Shown here: one piece after another, positions 36,535 to 46,291 of the stretch | How the letters are laid out: each line of letters opens with the position of its first letter | Position numbering within the stretch: the first letter of the stretch is position 1 | NCBI GenBank assembly: GCA_963921255.3 | Contig: CAWUEW020000003.1 | Coordinates: 682,001-746,000 of the forward strand | Length of the DNA stretch: 64,000 bases | Direction of reading: 5' to 3' | Source of the DNA: JANSYL01 sp963921255 | Lineage (GTDB): Bacteria > Pseudomonadota > Alphaproteobacteria > Rhodobacterales > Rhodobacteraceae | Translations under genes and position numbers: made by a program | Notes under the pieces: generated by a model | Database searches by the model: none | What the model saw: the letters and a program-made list of their open reading frames with translations, nothing else | What the model was told of the DNA's origin: nothing

Positions 36535-39500
36535 ATGGCAAATGATCCAGAAGACCCGTCCAGCCCGCAAAATCCATCCAACGCTTCTGCCCTTTCGACG
36601 AGCCTGCCGGGTGTCGTGGATGGATCGGAAGGTGATGACACAGTTGATGCAGGTTACAGGGCTGATCCAGAAGGCGACCTAACCGACGAAAGATCCCGTT
36701 CAGGCACCGGAACGGATGACGATCTGGTTCGGTTGGGTGGCGGTTCGGATACGTATTTTGCGGGTCGTGGGCGCGATACTATCGAAGGTGGCGCCGGAGC
36801 GGATACCTATATCGTGGATCCTGGACCGTTCGTTATTGCCGATCCAGTTCTGACTGGGTTCGATCCGACCGCATCACTGTCAACCGTTCTGAACGGCGGC
36901 GGCACGCAGCAGTTTGTTGGGGCAAACGCTCCGTTGACGTTCAAGGCCCTCGATATCGGAGGGGCGACTGACGCCGGGTTGGATGTACCGGCTCTGGACG
37001 GAGGAATTGAAGTTCGTGAGCCGGGTGTCGATGGGGACCCTGCGGACCTCGGTGGCTTTGCGACTGACTTTTCCGAGGACCAACTCGGCTTTTACTTGGT
37101 TGGCAGTAGTCTTCCGACGGGCGGAACGCTGTACCTGGTTCGCAGCGGGGCGGACTTTAACGATTTCTCAAACTGGCAGGCCATAGGTCAGTCGGATTTG
37201 CTTGCGCCGGGAGCAACTTCGGTGACGGGCGGGTTGCGTCTCGAGACAACGGACAACCTTTATTGGATCACAACGTCCAGCGATGTGTCACTGGGTGCAG
37301 AAATCACGATAGGTGGCACTGGTACGTTTACCAATGAGAATGCGGAAGGCTTGCCGCTTTCAGATTGGACGGACCCAGGCGGTGGAATTTCCGTGAGCTA
37401 CACGGCGTTCAAACACGATGGCAGCATCGGTTCGATCGTAACCCAAGACAACGTGGTTGCGCCTGGCCAGACTGAATCGAGCGAGTTGGTGAAGGGCGGT
37501 ATGGGAATCGCCGGTGTCGCCCCGGACATCGAGGTGTTTAACACTCAGTCAGAAGCTGAGATTGATCTCGGGTTTGATACTTTTGACGGATCGTCTGAAG
37601 TCTTGAGGATGGATTTCCAGGACCAAGCCGGTACGGGTTCGGTCCTCATGGCAGACGCCACTGTACAGGTTTCTCATCTTTACGATGATGAAGGTGAAGT
37701 CGGGTTAGTGTCGATCTTCCGGGCTGGCCAGCTCCTTGACACTCTGTCCTTTGGCTATGGTTCCGCAAACTTCACGCCGGACATCATTGTTTCCTCGTTA
37801 GAACCAGGTGGTCAGTCGGTTTCGTTCACCCCGGCGCGCGGCGAGTTTGAACTTGAAGGCTATATTTTTGATCGGCTCGAGTTTTCGTCCACCAATGAAG
37901 GGTTGAGGGATCCACTGCTTTCTGTTGCGCGCAACGACCCTAGCGATTTTTACGTCGGCCAGATTACAGCGCGTACAGTGCTGGATGACGGCGGCCAACC
38001 AACTGGCGACCTGCCCTTGGCTGAGTTTCAGTACGTTGTTGTAACCGAACCTACAAATGGCGATCTGCCCCAGTTCAGTGAACCCGCGACCGTCCGGATC
38101 GGCGACATCGACACGGACGTGTACCAGTTGTTTTTGCGCGATGCGCCGACCGTCTTTGAGCCGCTATCAACGTCCGACCCCAACTACGTCCCTGTCAACG
38201 CGCAGTTCACGCTCGATCTGCGTGACGACAATGGCAACGAACTGGGAGGAGCAAATACGTACCCGATCCCGACGCAAGACACGATCGTCACGCTCCTGTT
38301 GACGGATGGGACCGCAACCTTGGCGAGTGGGGATTTCGGGACGCCCACAGGCTACGACAGCGCAACTCAATCATTCACCGTAACAATCCCGGCGGGACAG
38401 ACATCTGTCGTAGTGGAGATTCCGATCCTTTCGGAGACACCCGTCTTGCCCGAGGGCGAGGAAAACTTCTTCCTTCAAATCGTTGGTGCCGCCAACAGCA
38501 ACGCAACGGTTCTGCCGCGCGATGTGCGTGCGGAGGCTGTCATCGGAAACCCGATTCAGGCAGACCCGGTCACCACCAGTTGGGGCATTTTCCCGAATGA
38601 AATCGCGGCTCCAGAGTCTTCGATCGCAAAAACATTTGAGCTGAACGGGACCCTCGATGGGGATGGTGTAGAACCTGCTACGTCAACGTCAACTGTGGTT
38701 CCAGGATACACGGAATTTGGAGTTGTCGTCCCTGACAAGACGATCACTTTGGGGCCAGGTGAAGGTAACGCGTCACTCGGCGGCGACAATGTAATCACAC
38801 CCGGTGCTGACACCGGTTTCATCTACGAGATCACAAAATTTCCAGATTTTGGCCGACTCTTTCTTGTCGCACCTGATGGCGCTGCATCAGGTAATTTTCG
38901 TACCGAGATCACACCTACGAATAGCACATTCTCTGGAAACCGAGACCTACAGTTCACGATCCAACGGGCAGACCCATTCACAAACCCAGAATACTACTAC
39001 GACCAACAAGACGCCAACGGAAACTTCTACTCCAGCACGATCATTGAAGACGGAATAACGAAGAACCTGCTCAATTCAGAGGTCGGGTCGGTCGTCAATA
39101 TCAGATCTCCAAGCTTCGGCGCAGTTGATACCAGGACAACGACCGGACAGCTCACGTTCGACGACATTCGTGCCGGCGAAAGCATGGTATTGAAATTCGC
39201 GAATGATATGAGCTATTTGCGCTTCGCGGCAGACTTTAATACCAGCTTTGCCCGGGACGGGTACAACGAAAACTGGGCAATAATCGAATTCAAACTCGAT
39301 GGCGTTGTCGTTGAGTCTGGTGTGATTGGGTCAAACGCACTAGCCAACGCGACCGCTGCCGATTTAGGAGCGCCCCAATTAATACCGACAGTCGATTTCA
39401 CACCGCTGAATGACAGAAACAATTATGAGTTCTCTGGGTTCGTTTTTGATGAAGTGACGATGGCCACCGGTCCTAGAGTCGCTAATTTAATTGGTGGTGA

Positions 39501-40776
39501 CCCGTTTTTTCTGTGGTTCGATCTCTATGCCGCTGGTGAGATCCAGGATGTTTTTGAATACCGTGTCATCGATCCGGTTACGGGCGCGACATCCGAGCCG
39601 CAGTCCGTAAGCATCGTACATCCCCCGTCAACAGCTACCCCAAATTCAGGCGCGCCAGTATCGACAAGCAGCGAAGAAACAGCTCCGCTTTTGGGTCCGG
39701 ACCCGGCGCCCGAGAATAGCATTGCTTCGCTATCCGCGCCGGATGAGATTCCGACCTCAGCCGATGTGACGCCTGAAATCATCAATGTTTCGGTTGACGA
39801 CGCCGGCGATGGTTCCGTTCTCAAAGTGACAGAAGGTCAGACGGATACCGTGACGTCGGTGCAAAACTTTGTTGCCGCGGAGAACGCGGCTGAAAACGAT
39901 ACGATTACCCTAACCACCGCCATCACAGATAGCGCACAGGTTGTTGGGATCTCGGACAGTGCAGTTGGGACGTTTACAGAAGACGGAAGCGGAGTTGTCA
40001 CACAGTTTGGACCAAGCGAAGCGCAGACGTTTTCGCAGGTCTTGGCGCTCGATCTACAGGGAACTTACACGATCACCGCGGGCGACGAAGACGGCACGAT
40101 CGGAAACATCAGTTTTCAGAACTTCGAAGTCATAAACTTCGACTCGGCCGTCTGTTTCACGCGCGGCGCGTTCTTCACCACTGCAACTGGTCGGGTTCGC
40201 GTGGAGAACCTTTCAGTCGGAGATGAAGTCGAAACGCTCGACTCTGGATCTCAAAGGGTTCGGTGGGTCGGTCGGACGACTGTCGTCGGGCAGGGAGATT
40301 TTGCGCCTATTCGGTTTGAGGTCGGCACGATTGGCAACTGGAAGCCAATCGAGCTTTCTCCGCAGCACCGCGTGTTGGTGAAGAGCGCCGCGGCCGAGCT
40401 ATTGTTCGGGGTAAACGAGGTGTTGGTGCCAGCGAAGGCCTTCCTTTGTCTGCCTGGCGTCAGCGTTGCGCCGCAGAGCCTCGTCGAGTACTTCCACGTC
40501 CTGTTTGACAAGCATGAAATCGTTCGGGTCGACGGAGCCTTCTGCGAGTCTCTCTTGGTCGCTGACGGTTCAATGCAATCGCTCGAACAAGCACTTATTC
40601 AAGGGATGCTCGGAGAGCAGCCTGAGCCGATTTTCTACGATGACCCGATGCATGCCGTGCGCCTGTGCTTGACGGTGCGCGAGGGAAAAGCCCTTTTGCT
40701 CAGTGACCGCGCAGACTTGATCGCTTTTGCAACGTCCGCCGCGAATTCAGCTCCAAGGCAGCAGAAACCGCTATAA
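36535..40776 (+). CDS. Large RTX / Calx-beta / Hint-domain surface or secreted protein
   Basis: The 1,413-residue acidic protein has no N-terminal signal peptide, as expected for type I secretion substrates. Residues of about 64-95 hold two to three RTX calcium-binding nonapeptides (GGGSDTYFAGRGRDTIEGGAGADTY). Beta-rich regions follow. A Calx-beta-like domain lies at about 575-675 (TIVTLLLTDGTATLASGDF...PEGEENFFLQI). A Hint_2 domain starts at Cys1207 (AVCFTRGAFFTTATGRVRVENLSVGDEVETLDSG) and has block B at LSPQHRVLV. No C-terminal splice Asn-Cys pair is visible, so it may cleave or attach itself rather than splice. The start lacks an obvious ribosome-binding site, and the 100 bp upstream are AT-rich. 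Confidence 0.88.
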   Translation: MANDPEDPSSPQNPSNASALSTSLPGVVDGSEGDDTVDAGYRADPEGDLTDERSRSGTGTDDDLVRLGGGSDTYFAGRGRDTIEGGAGADTYIVDPGPFVIADPVLTGFDPTASLSTVLNGGGTQQFVGANAPLTFKALDIGGATDAGLDVPALDGGIEVREPGVDGDPADLGGFATDFSEDQLGFYLVGSSLPTGGTLYLVRSGADFNDFSNWQAIGQSDLLAPGATSVTGGLRLETTDNLYWITTSSDVSLGAEITIGGTGTFTNENAEGLPLSDWTDPGGGISVSYTAFKHDGSIGSIVTQDNVVAPGQTESSELVKGGMGIAGVAPDIEVFNTQSEAEIDLGFDTFDGSSEVLRMDFQDQAGTGSVLMADATVQVSHLYDDEGEVGLVSIFRAGQLLDTLSFGYGSANFTPDIIVSSLEPGGQSVSFTPARGEFELEGYIFDRLEFSSTNEGLRDPLLSVARNDPSDFYVGQITARTVLDDGGQPTGDLPLAEFQYVVVTEPTNGDLPQFSEPATVRIGDIDTDVYQLFLRDAPTVFEPLSTSDPNYVPVNAQFTLDLRDDNGNELGGANTYPIPTQDTIVTLLLTDGTATLASGDFGTPTGYDSATQSFTVTIPAGQTSVVVEIPILSETPVLPEGEENFFLQIVGAANSNATVLPRDVRAEAVIGNPIQADPVTTSWGIFPNEIAAPESSIAKTFELNGTLDGDGVEPATSTSTVVPGYTEFGVVVPDKTITLGPGEGNASLGGDNVITPGADTGFIYEITKFPDFGRLFLVAPDGAASGNFRTEITPTNSTFSGNRDLQFTIQRADPFTNPEYYYDQQDANGNFYSSTIIEDGITKNLLNSEVGSVVNIRSPSFGAVDTRTTTGQLTFDDIRAGESMVLKFANDMSYLRFAADFNTSFARDGYNENWAIIEFKLDGVVVESGVIGSNALANATAADLGAPQLIPTVDFTPLNDRNNYEFSGFVFDEVTMATGPRVANLIGGDPFFLWFDLYAAGEIQDVFEYRVIDPVTGATSEPQSVSIVHPPSTATPNSGAPVSTSSEETAPLLGPDPAPENSIASLSAPDEIPTSADVTPEIINVSVDDAGDGSVLKVTEGQTDTVTSVQNFVAAENAAENDTITLTTAITDSAQVVGISDSAVGTFTEDGSGVVTQFGPSEAQTFSQVLALDLQGTYTITAGDEDGTIGNISFQNFEVINFDSAVCFTRGAFFTTATGRVRVENLSVGDEVETLDSGSQRVRWVGRTTVVGQGDFAPIRFEVGTIGNWKPIELSPQHRVLVKSAAAELLFGVNEVLVPAKAFLCLPGVSVAPQSLVEYFHVLFDKHEIVRVDGAFCESLLVADGSMQSLEQALIQGMLGEQPEPIFYDDPMHAVRLCLTVREGKALLLSDRADLIAFATSAANSAPRQQKPL

Positions 40777-40947
40777 GGCCGCCGTTTCAGATTGAACGAA
40801 TAAGAGCGCTCCGCACCTGCTTTTTTCGAGATGCGGTGTGATTTGACCAAATGTTGAACCGACAAGCCTCCACCCACAAATGCGTTTGTGTTTGAGCAGC
40901 GCTTGTCGGTGCGCAATGCAGGCTGTCGAGGGCCCGCTGGGCCTCGG

Positions 40948-41289
40948 CTAGAGAGCCGAAATCGACCCTGAAGGACGAACAGCATCTGCGCCACCGCCTG
41001 CGACAATGCTTAGCAACGGAATCTGGCTGGGGAGTGATCTATCTACTATGCTGTACCAGTTGATCTTTCGAACATTTGTCATGCTGTGCAGCGGTACACA
41101 TGCACCGAACGGATGACCAAGAAAAGTTGCGTCCAAGTGAAGGGGAGTATTGCGCCCCCAGTAGTATATCGATGCAAATACCCTTTCGCCGATCAGGTGT
41201 TCGGAGTTTACGATCAAGTATTCAGCAGTGACTACTCTGTCTTCGGACTGGGCGTATCCAGCGACGATCAAGGGCAGAAAATCTTTCAT
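40948..41289 (-). CDS. Hypothetical protein, third in Hint operon
   Basis: The 113-codon frame starts with ATG 41289, one base after the TAA of the preceding secreted-protein gene. It encodes MKDFLPLIVAGYAQSEDR followed by LIGERVFASIYYWGRNTPLHLDATFL. The tight spacing supports a real gene, but I see no motif, and the last 20 residues look random. It may be truncated. Confidence 0.4.
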   Translation of the reverse strand: MKDFLPLIVAGYAQSEDRVVTAEYLIVNSEHLIGERVFASIYYWGRNTPLHLDATFLGHPFGACVPLHSMTNVRKINWYSIVDRSLPSQIPLLSIVAGGGADAVRPSGSISAL

Positions 41290-41290
41290 C

Positions 41291-41620
41291 TTACTGTCCG
41301 GCCGCCGGAAAGCTTCTGAGAATGCTGATCAGGTGAGCCCTTAAGTACTGAGGGTCAGATACGCCTTCTTGGTCTGCGCAGATCCTTTCCCCGATGGCAT
41401 TTGCGTTAGCGTACGAATAGCCAATTCCTACCAGATCATCGATGAACTCGGCCTTTGGACGATCCCAAATCACCTGGTCTAGAGGGCCGCGGAAGCAACT
41501 GATCGTCACTGTCACCGTCGGCGCTTCGGTGGTCAGACTGTTTGACGCCTCTTGGGCCTTAACAGGGGTGGCGACGAAAACCAGTACCAGCGAAATCAAA
41601 GACCTTTGTTGCGTGATCAT
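41291..41620 (-). CDS. Small secreted protein coupled to a Hint gene
   Basis: The 109-residue protein starts with ATG 41620, overlapping the Hint-gene stop by 4 nt. It has a signal peptide (MITQQRSLISLVLVFVATPVKA-QE). The mature part (PTVTVTISCFRGPLDQVIWDRPKAEFIDDLVGIGYSYANANAIGERICADQ) has two Cys that could form a disulfide in the periplasm. I do not recognise the family. Its coupling suggests that it works with the Hint protein. Confidence 0.7.
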   Translation of the reverse strand: MITQQRSLISLVLVFVATPVKAQEASNSLTTEAPTVTVTISCFRGPLDQVIWDRPKAEFIDDLVGIGYSYANANAIGERICADQEGVSDPQYLRAHLISILRSFPAAGQ

Positions 41621-42513
41621 GCCGCGTAACCTCGCTCCAAGTTTTGGAGGGATTCAAGGTGACCGGTGTTGCACCAAACCCGAACTAGACGATCGAGGGA
41701 AACCTTCAGGCAAGCCTGAATCGCTCCGAAAAATCTCTTTCCAAACCCGAAGCTTGCCGCGACGCGAACTGAACGTTGCAAGGCTGGAGATTTTGCAAGG
41801 TTCGGGCGGAGGAGTTGATCTGCGCAAGCGATGACGTCTAGGCCGGGAGGGCCTCCGAAGAAGCGAAACAGTTCACGCCGTTCGCTTTTCATTTGTATGT
41901 GCCTGATCTGACGTACGCGAACGAAGGCTCTGTCGCAGGTCAAGATTTCATCAGCAGCATCTAGATCAGCGGCGTACACCAACCCGTCGGGAGAGACGAA
42001 GCAGCGCTCTTCAGCAACAAAGACATTAAACGAAGCAAAGCACGGGGTGGCGGCCCGTATGGGCTGTGACGCTTTCCGCTTCGCTCGATTAACAAAAAAC
42101 GACGTAGCCACGTCGCGACCGAGATCACGTAATACTTCTAGAGTGATCGTTTGACCGTATCGGGCGATGGAAAACCGGCCCGAAGAATTTACCAAACCGG
42201 CATCTCTAGCCAGCAGAGCATTATCACCGACAACAACGCAATGCAGAGCACATCGAGGATTTGGGTTGTTTGCTAGAACCGAAGCTTCAAATATATCTGG
42301 TGCGATACCCTGTAGTATTTCAGTCTCAATTCGATAGTTGTCGAGAATTTGATATGAAACCAGCCCTCGAACAACACCGGCGCTGAGCGTTTCAAACCAA
42401 GGAATGCTATAATCGTTTGAATAAATGGCAGCACCACATTTTGAAGCGCCGAGGCTATCGGTCTCTAGTCTCGAGTATTCGCATTGTTGCTCGATTGGAT
42501 TGTGGAATTTCAT
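41617..42513 (-). CDS. Hint-domain protein
   Basis: The 298-residue protein starts at ATG 42513. The Hint_2 core begins near residue 170: EERCFVSPDGLVYAADLDAADEILTCDRAFVRVRQIRHIQMKSE, with the leading Cys present. The N-terminal 165 residues have the same plan as the Hint protein at 31584 (an unknown domain, then FFVNRAKRKASQPI, then Hint) but share little sequence with it. It heads a three-gene minus-strand operon and is followed upstream by LuxR-like copy C, repeating the Hint-LuxR pairing seen at 34.5-36.2 kb. Confidence 0.75.
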   Translation of the reverse strand: MKFHNPIEQQCEYSRLETDSLGASKCGAAIYSNDYSIPWFETLSAGVVRGLVSYQILDNYRIETEILQGIAPDIFEASVLANNPNPRCALHCVVVGDNALLARDAGLVNSSGRFSIARYGQTITLEVLRDLGRDVATSFFVNRAKRKASQPIRAATPCFASFNVFVAEERCFVSPDGLVYAADLDAADEILTCDRAFVRVRQIRHIQMKSERRELFRFFGGPPGLDVIACADQLLRPNLAKSPALQRSVRVAASFGFGKRFFGAIQACLKVSLDRLVRVWCNTGHLESLQNLERGYAA

Positions 42514-42839
42514 TATTTTGCCCTTGCCCCTGCAATTAGGTTAGCGGCGGAGCAAAGCCAAAGAAATAACGAAAAACGGTACTATTTGAGACTATGTAAA
42601 TTGGATACTTCTATCCTGATTTCTGACATCAAAGTGATATACCCGAGGCGCCAAGCTAGAAGTCGGAGGATTTTTTTTTAAAAGAGTACTCTGTCGGGGC
42701 GCAATTAACACCATCTTGGCTCATGAAAAGATTAGTGGTGGCGTCACAACGAAAAATCCATCCCGACACAATCCGCTTTTGCGCTGCCGCCTTACTGCAC
42801 TGGATGCTACGCGGTCATTCGTGCGGGTGGTCCCTATCG

Positions 42840-43811
42840 CTAGGGGATCGATTGCAAAAGAAGCTCAGGCAGCAGTGCCTGAAGTGTGCCTCGCTTGCTT
42901 TTTAGTACGGCACTACGAGCCTGAATGGATAGTGTGCCTGGCGACTTGTCAAACTTCGTTGCGGCGCCCTTAATGGTGTTCCCCAATGCCAGCGAAGCTA
43001 CGACTTGGGCCTCGCGGCGCGTCATATGCGGGTGCATCGCTCTTACTTTCTCGACCGTGAGTAGCTCCGAAAGGTTTAGAAGCCGTAGGACTATGATGTT
43101 GGTCGTTTGATCGCTAAGTTGAAGCTTTGTAGCATCGAGTGCAGAGAGCGTGTCGCTTGACGTTCGCCTTGCAAGAAATGCGCGGTGACTGGCGTGCAGT
43201 CGTTGTTTTAGTTCGTTCAGATCAAACTTGAGGTCCTCGAAGCGTTGAGGCCGAAAGCCGGCGTCATAGGCCCTTACGCTTCCGAGGCTCGCGACGATAC
43301 CGCCAGACTCAAGCATCAAATAGGAAGCTACTCCGGAGGCATCGCTTCGAGTGACTGGGTGCACCAATCTATTTTCTAGATCGTCGTCATCCAGAATAGC
43401 AGCGAGGAACGCTTCTGCTGCGAGTCTTTCGGGATCGTCGTCCAGAAAGTGTTCTGCTCTGATGCGATTGTTAGTGCGGTGAAATACGAGCCGTGTATGG
43501 TTTTGTTTCCCACTCTTGATGTGGCGGCTGCGTACCAGGTCTCCTTTGGTGTTGAACAATAGGTGTTGCCCGACGCTAGTGTTCATCAGGGTGTTGGTTC
43601 TGAATGCGACGCCATCGTAACCGCAAATTGTCTCTTCTGGGTCGATCCAGCCCTCAGCGATCCATAAAGAGATTAAGTCCCGTATTGAGTTGATCCGGCA
43701 GCCGCTCTTGAACTGAAAAAGATCAAGAACGTCAGATACGCCGCTCACGGGTCTGAGTTGTGCATCAAGTTGTAGTTCTGCGTAGTGGCCTTCCGTATTG
43801 ATGGTCATCAT
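42840..43811 (-). CDS. LuxR-type HTH regulator with unrecognised N-terminal domain (copy C)
   Basis: The 323-residue protein is a diverged paralogue of the genes at 34565 and 56776. Shared stretches are AELQLDAQLRPVSGVSDVLDLF, AEGWIDPEETICGYDGVAFRTN and the C-terminal HTH TRREAQVVASLALGNTIKGAATKFDKSPGTLSIQARSAVLKS. The HTH is almost unchanged between copies while the N-terminal part differs by about half, implying the same DNA target with different signals. It is the first gene before the Hint operon on the same strand, 326 nt away. Confidence 0.82.
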   Translation of the reverse strand: MMTINTEGHYAELQLDAQLRPVSGVSDVLDLFQFKSGCRINSIRDLISLWIAEGWIDPEETICGYDGVAFRTNTLMNTSVGQHLLFNTKGDLVRSRHIKSGKQNHTRLVFHRTNNRIRAEHFLDDDPERLAAEAFLAAILDDDDLENRLVHPVTRSDASGVASYLMLESGGIVASLGSVRAYDAGFRPQRFEDLKFDLNELKQRLHASHRAFLARRTSSDTLSALDATKLQLSDQTTNIIVLRLLNLSELLTVEKVRAMHPHMTRREAQVVASLALGNTIKGAATKFDKSPGTLSIQARSAVLKSKRGTLQALLPELLLQSIP

Positions 43812-43939
43812 CGGTCATTTTCCGTTGCATATGGATCCTGTTTGTAGGCTCGTTCACTCCAGGCAATCGCTACGTGGGACGCGTTTGGCGCCAAAGTCGG
43901 AACATGTTGGTGAAGGCATGCCAGGTTCCGACTCCGTCG

Positions 43940-45142
43940 CTAGTGGCTTTGATCAATTGCTCCAGACCTGAAAGCATCGTCGATGTCGGAGGCTGAGATT
44001 CCAAGCTCCTCGAGCACTTCGCGGGTGTGTTCGCCGACGAGCGGCGCCGGGCGTTCGACTGCAGCTGGCGTTTCACTCATGCCAACGGCGGGGCCAATGA
44101 CCTTCACGGTGCCAGCACGGGGATGCTCATAGCTTTGAACCAAGCCAAGGTGATTAACTTGCGGATCTGTAACGGCCTCGAGATGCGTTTTGACTTCGCC
44201 GCACCAGATATCCGCGGCCAACAAGGCCTTGATCAATTCCGTCGTTGACCATTTGCCAGTTTCGGCGGCAAGCGCTCGCCATACCGCATCGCGCTCGGCG
44301 AAAAGTGTTTCAGGGTCATCGAAGCGTAGAAGACTGCGATTGCCGAGGACGCTCACCAACTTCTCGAAGGGGCTCATAGCGATGGTTATCCATCCGTCGG
44401 TCGTAGGATAGGTCCCAAAGGGTGCGTCCATACCTGGATGACCGATCCCGGAACTGGGGCGTTGAAAATCCTCATCGAAATTCATTGCCATAACCATTTC
44501 CTGGTTTTGATGGGCAAGCAGCCCAGCAAGAAGGTTAATCTTTACCTCTTGCCCTTTACCGGAGCGTTCCCGCCACATCAGAGCGGTTAAAATACCGTAG
44601 ACCATGTTCATCGCGCCGATCTGGTCGGAGAAGCCCGCGCCGACCGGTGTGGGCGGTTGATCAGCTTGGCCGGTTGCAGCCATGATACCGGTCAGGCCCT
44701 GGACCAGCATGTCCTGTCCAGGACGATTCACATAGGGACCATCCTCGCCATAGCCCGAGCCTGAGCAATAGACGATGCCCGGGTTCACAGCCTTGAAATC
44801 CTCGTATCCGAAGCCCATCCGAGCCATGACGCCGGGGCGGAAGTTCTGAACGACCACATCCACGCTCTTGGCCATCTTCATAATGATCGCGCGGGCCTCG
44901 GGTGACTTGAGGTTCAGTGCGACGCTGCGCTTGTTGCGGTTCCACGCAAGGAAGTTGGGGCTTTCGCCGTCGCCTAGCCACTTGTTTCGGAAAGTGAGAG
45001 AGCGGAAGAGGTCGCCCGCACCTGGGCGTTCGATCTTGATCACGTTGGCGCCCATATCCGCCAGAAGCTGCGTCGCGAACGGTCCCTGAAGGAGGTGCGA
45101 GAAATCTAGGATGGTGATGTGGGAAAGCGCTTTGTCGGTCAT
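43940..45142 (-). CDS. CaiB/BaiF-family (class III) CoA-transferase
   Basis: The 400-residue protein has the family length. Its motifs are ITILDFSHLLQGPFATQLLADMGANVIKIERPGAGD, NRNKRSVALNLKSPEAR, VQNFRPGVMARMGFGYED and the active-site region NRPGQDMLVQGLTG, where the Asp carries the CoA thioester. Such enzymes move CoA between carboxylic acids in the cytoplasm. It is the last gene of the long ABC-transporter operon, 3 nt after the binding-protein-like gene. With the enoyl-CoA hydratase in the operon, it suggests that the imported compound is degraded as a CoA ester. Confidence 0.93.
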   Translation of the reverse strand: MTDKALSHITILDFSHLLQGPFATQLLADMGANVIKIERPGAGDLFRSLTFRNKWLGDGESPNFLAWNRNKRSVALNLKSPEARAIIMKMAKSVDVVVQNFRPGVMARMGFGYEDFKAVNPGIVYCSGSGYGEDGPYVNRPGQDMLVQGLTGIMAATGQADQPPTPVGAGFSDQIGAMNMVYGILTALMWRERSGKGQEVKINLLAGLLAHQNQEMVMAMNFDEDFQRPSSGIGHPGMDAPFGTYPTTDGWITIAMSPFEKLVSVLGNRSLLRFDDPETLFAERDAVWRALAAETGKWSTTELIKALLAADIWCGEVKTHLEAVTDPQVNHLGLVQSYEHPRAGTVKVIGPAVGMSETPAAVERPAPLVGEHTREVLEELGISASDIDDAFRSGAIDQSH

Positions 45143-45145
45143 GTC

Positions 45146-46291
45146 TCAGCCTCGGTTATCGTCTAGATCGCCCCGCGCGCGGGCGCGGGCTTCGCGCCAG
45201 AGTGCGCGGATTGCTGAAAGGGTTCGGGTCTCATCTTCACCTGTTTCAAGCGCTAGGCGCAGGCGTGATGACGCGGTATTGGTGAAAGCCGGGAAGCCGT
45301 CGAAGCGCGGTCTCAAGAGGGCATGCTCCGCCGTGGCTTGGGTGTTGCGGTAAAAGTCGCCCCAGTTGACGTTCACACGTTCGGATTGCCATGCGGTCCG
45401 CGCTGAAGGCTGGCCGCCATAGGCCGGGAGGAGATCCCGTTGCATTGCGATTGACATGAGGTCCGCGACATGGCTCAGCAGGTCCGCGTCTGGCCTCGCG
45501 CGGTTGGAAAAGGCAATGCCGGTACCACCCAAGACGCCGCCGCTTCCGCCAACCGCGCGCGGTGTGTCTGAGAAAGCGACCGGATGCGGTGCATGGCCCG
45601 CCCGCGCATAAGTGACATACCCGAAGATGAGAGGGATCAGGGCGATCTCGTCGCTTCGTGCCATCTTTTCTAGCAGTGCGATCGGGTTCAGAGTGGCAGT
45701 GCCAGTCGGCGCGTGGCCCGCGATGCGATGGAGGCGCGCAAGCACCGGCAAAGCTTTGTCGTCGGGCAGCATTTCATCGCCGGCAATTATGACCCCTTCG
45801 GATGCCGCCATAGAAATTAGGTTCAGAAACCCATGTGGCCCACCAAGTGAAAGGGCCACGGGGAACGACCTGGAAATGTCCTCGATCTCATCCCAGCCGA
45901 CCGGTGCTTCGGCGACACGGTCGGGGCGGCGTGCCGTTACTTGCGTTGCTACATCGAGCGGCACAGCCCAATGCCGCCCATCCCAACGGTAAGAGCGGAA
46001 CGATGGCCCGACGCTTTCGGCCGCCCAGTTCGCGATCTGCTCTGTTGTGAATAGCTCCTCCAGCGGGATCAGGGAGTTCTCGGCTACGGCCTCACCGATA
46101 TGCGGGTGATCGAGCACCACCAGATCGTAGCGCGCGGTCAAATCCGTAATCGGGGCGCTCTCGAACCCCTCCAGCGGCTGCTTGTCCCAATGGATCAGTG
46201 GGGTCTCGCGTTCTGCGTTCACCCGCCGCGCAGCCTCGAACAGCGCGTCGTAGCCTCTGGGGTGGTCCCATGTCAGGCCCTGCCAGGTCAT
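45146..46291 (-). CDS. Family 1 solute-binding-protein-like protein without signal peptide
   Basis: I choose ATG 46291, which has GGGAGG 8 nt upstream and overlaps the SMP-30 stop by 4 nt. The 381-residue protein (MTWQGLTWDHPRGYDALFEAARRVN..., YDLVVLDHPHIGEAVAENSLIPLEEL, WAVPLDVATQV) has the fold pattern of extracellular sugar-binding proteins. No signal peptide or lipobox is present, so it would stay in the cytoplasm. Such orphan members are seen in catabolic operons and could be intracellular substrate binders or sensors. A conventional exported binding protein is encoded in the same operon at 52658. Confidence 0.8.
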   Translation of the reverse strand: MTWQGLTWDHPRGYDALFEAARRVNAERETPLIHWDKQPLEGFESAPITDLTARYDLVVLDHPHIGEAVAENSLIPLEELFTTEQIANWAAESVGPSFRSYRWDGRHWAVPLDVATQVTARRPDRVAEAPVGWDEIEDISRSFPVALSLGGPHGFLNLISMAASEGVIIAGDEMLPDDKALPVLARLHRIAGHAPTGTATLNPIALLEKMARSDEIALIPLIFGYVTYARAGHAPHPVAFSDTPRAVGGSGGVLGGTGIAFSNRARPDADLLSHVADLMSIAMQRDLLPAYGGQPSARTAWQSERVNVNWGDFYRNTQATAEHALLRPRFDGFPAFTNTASSRLRLALETGEDETRTLSAIRALWREARARARGDLDDNRG

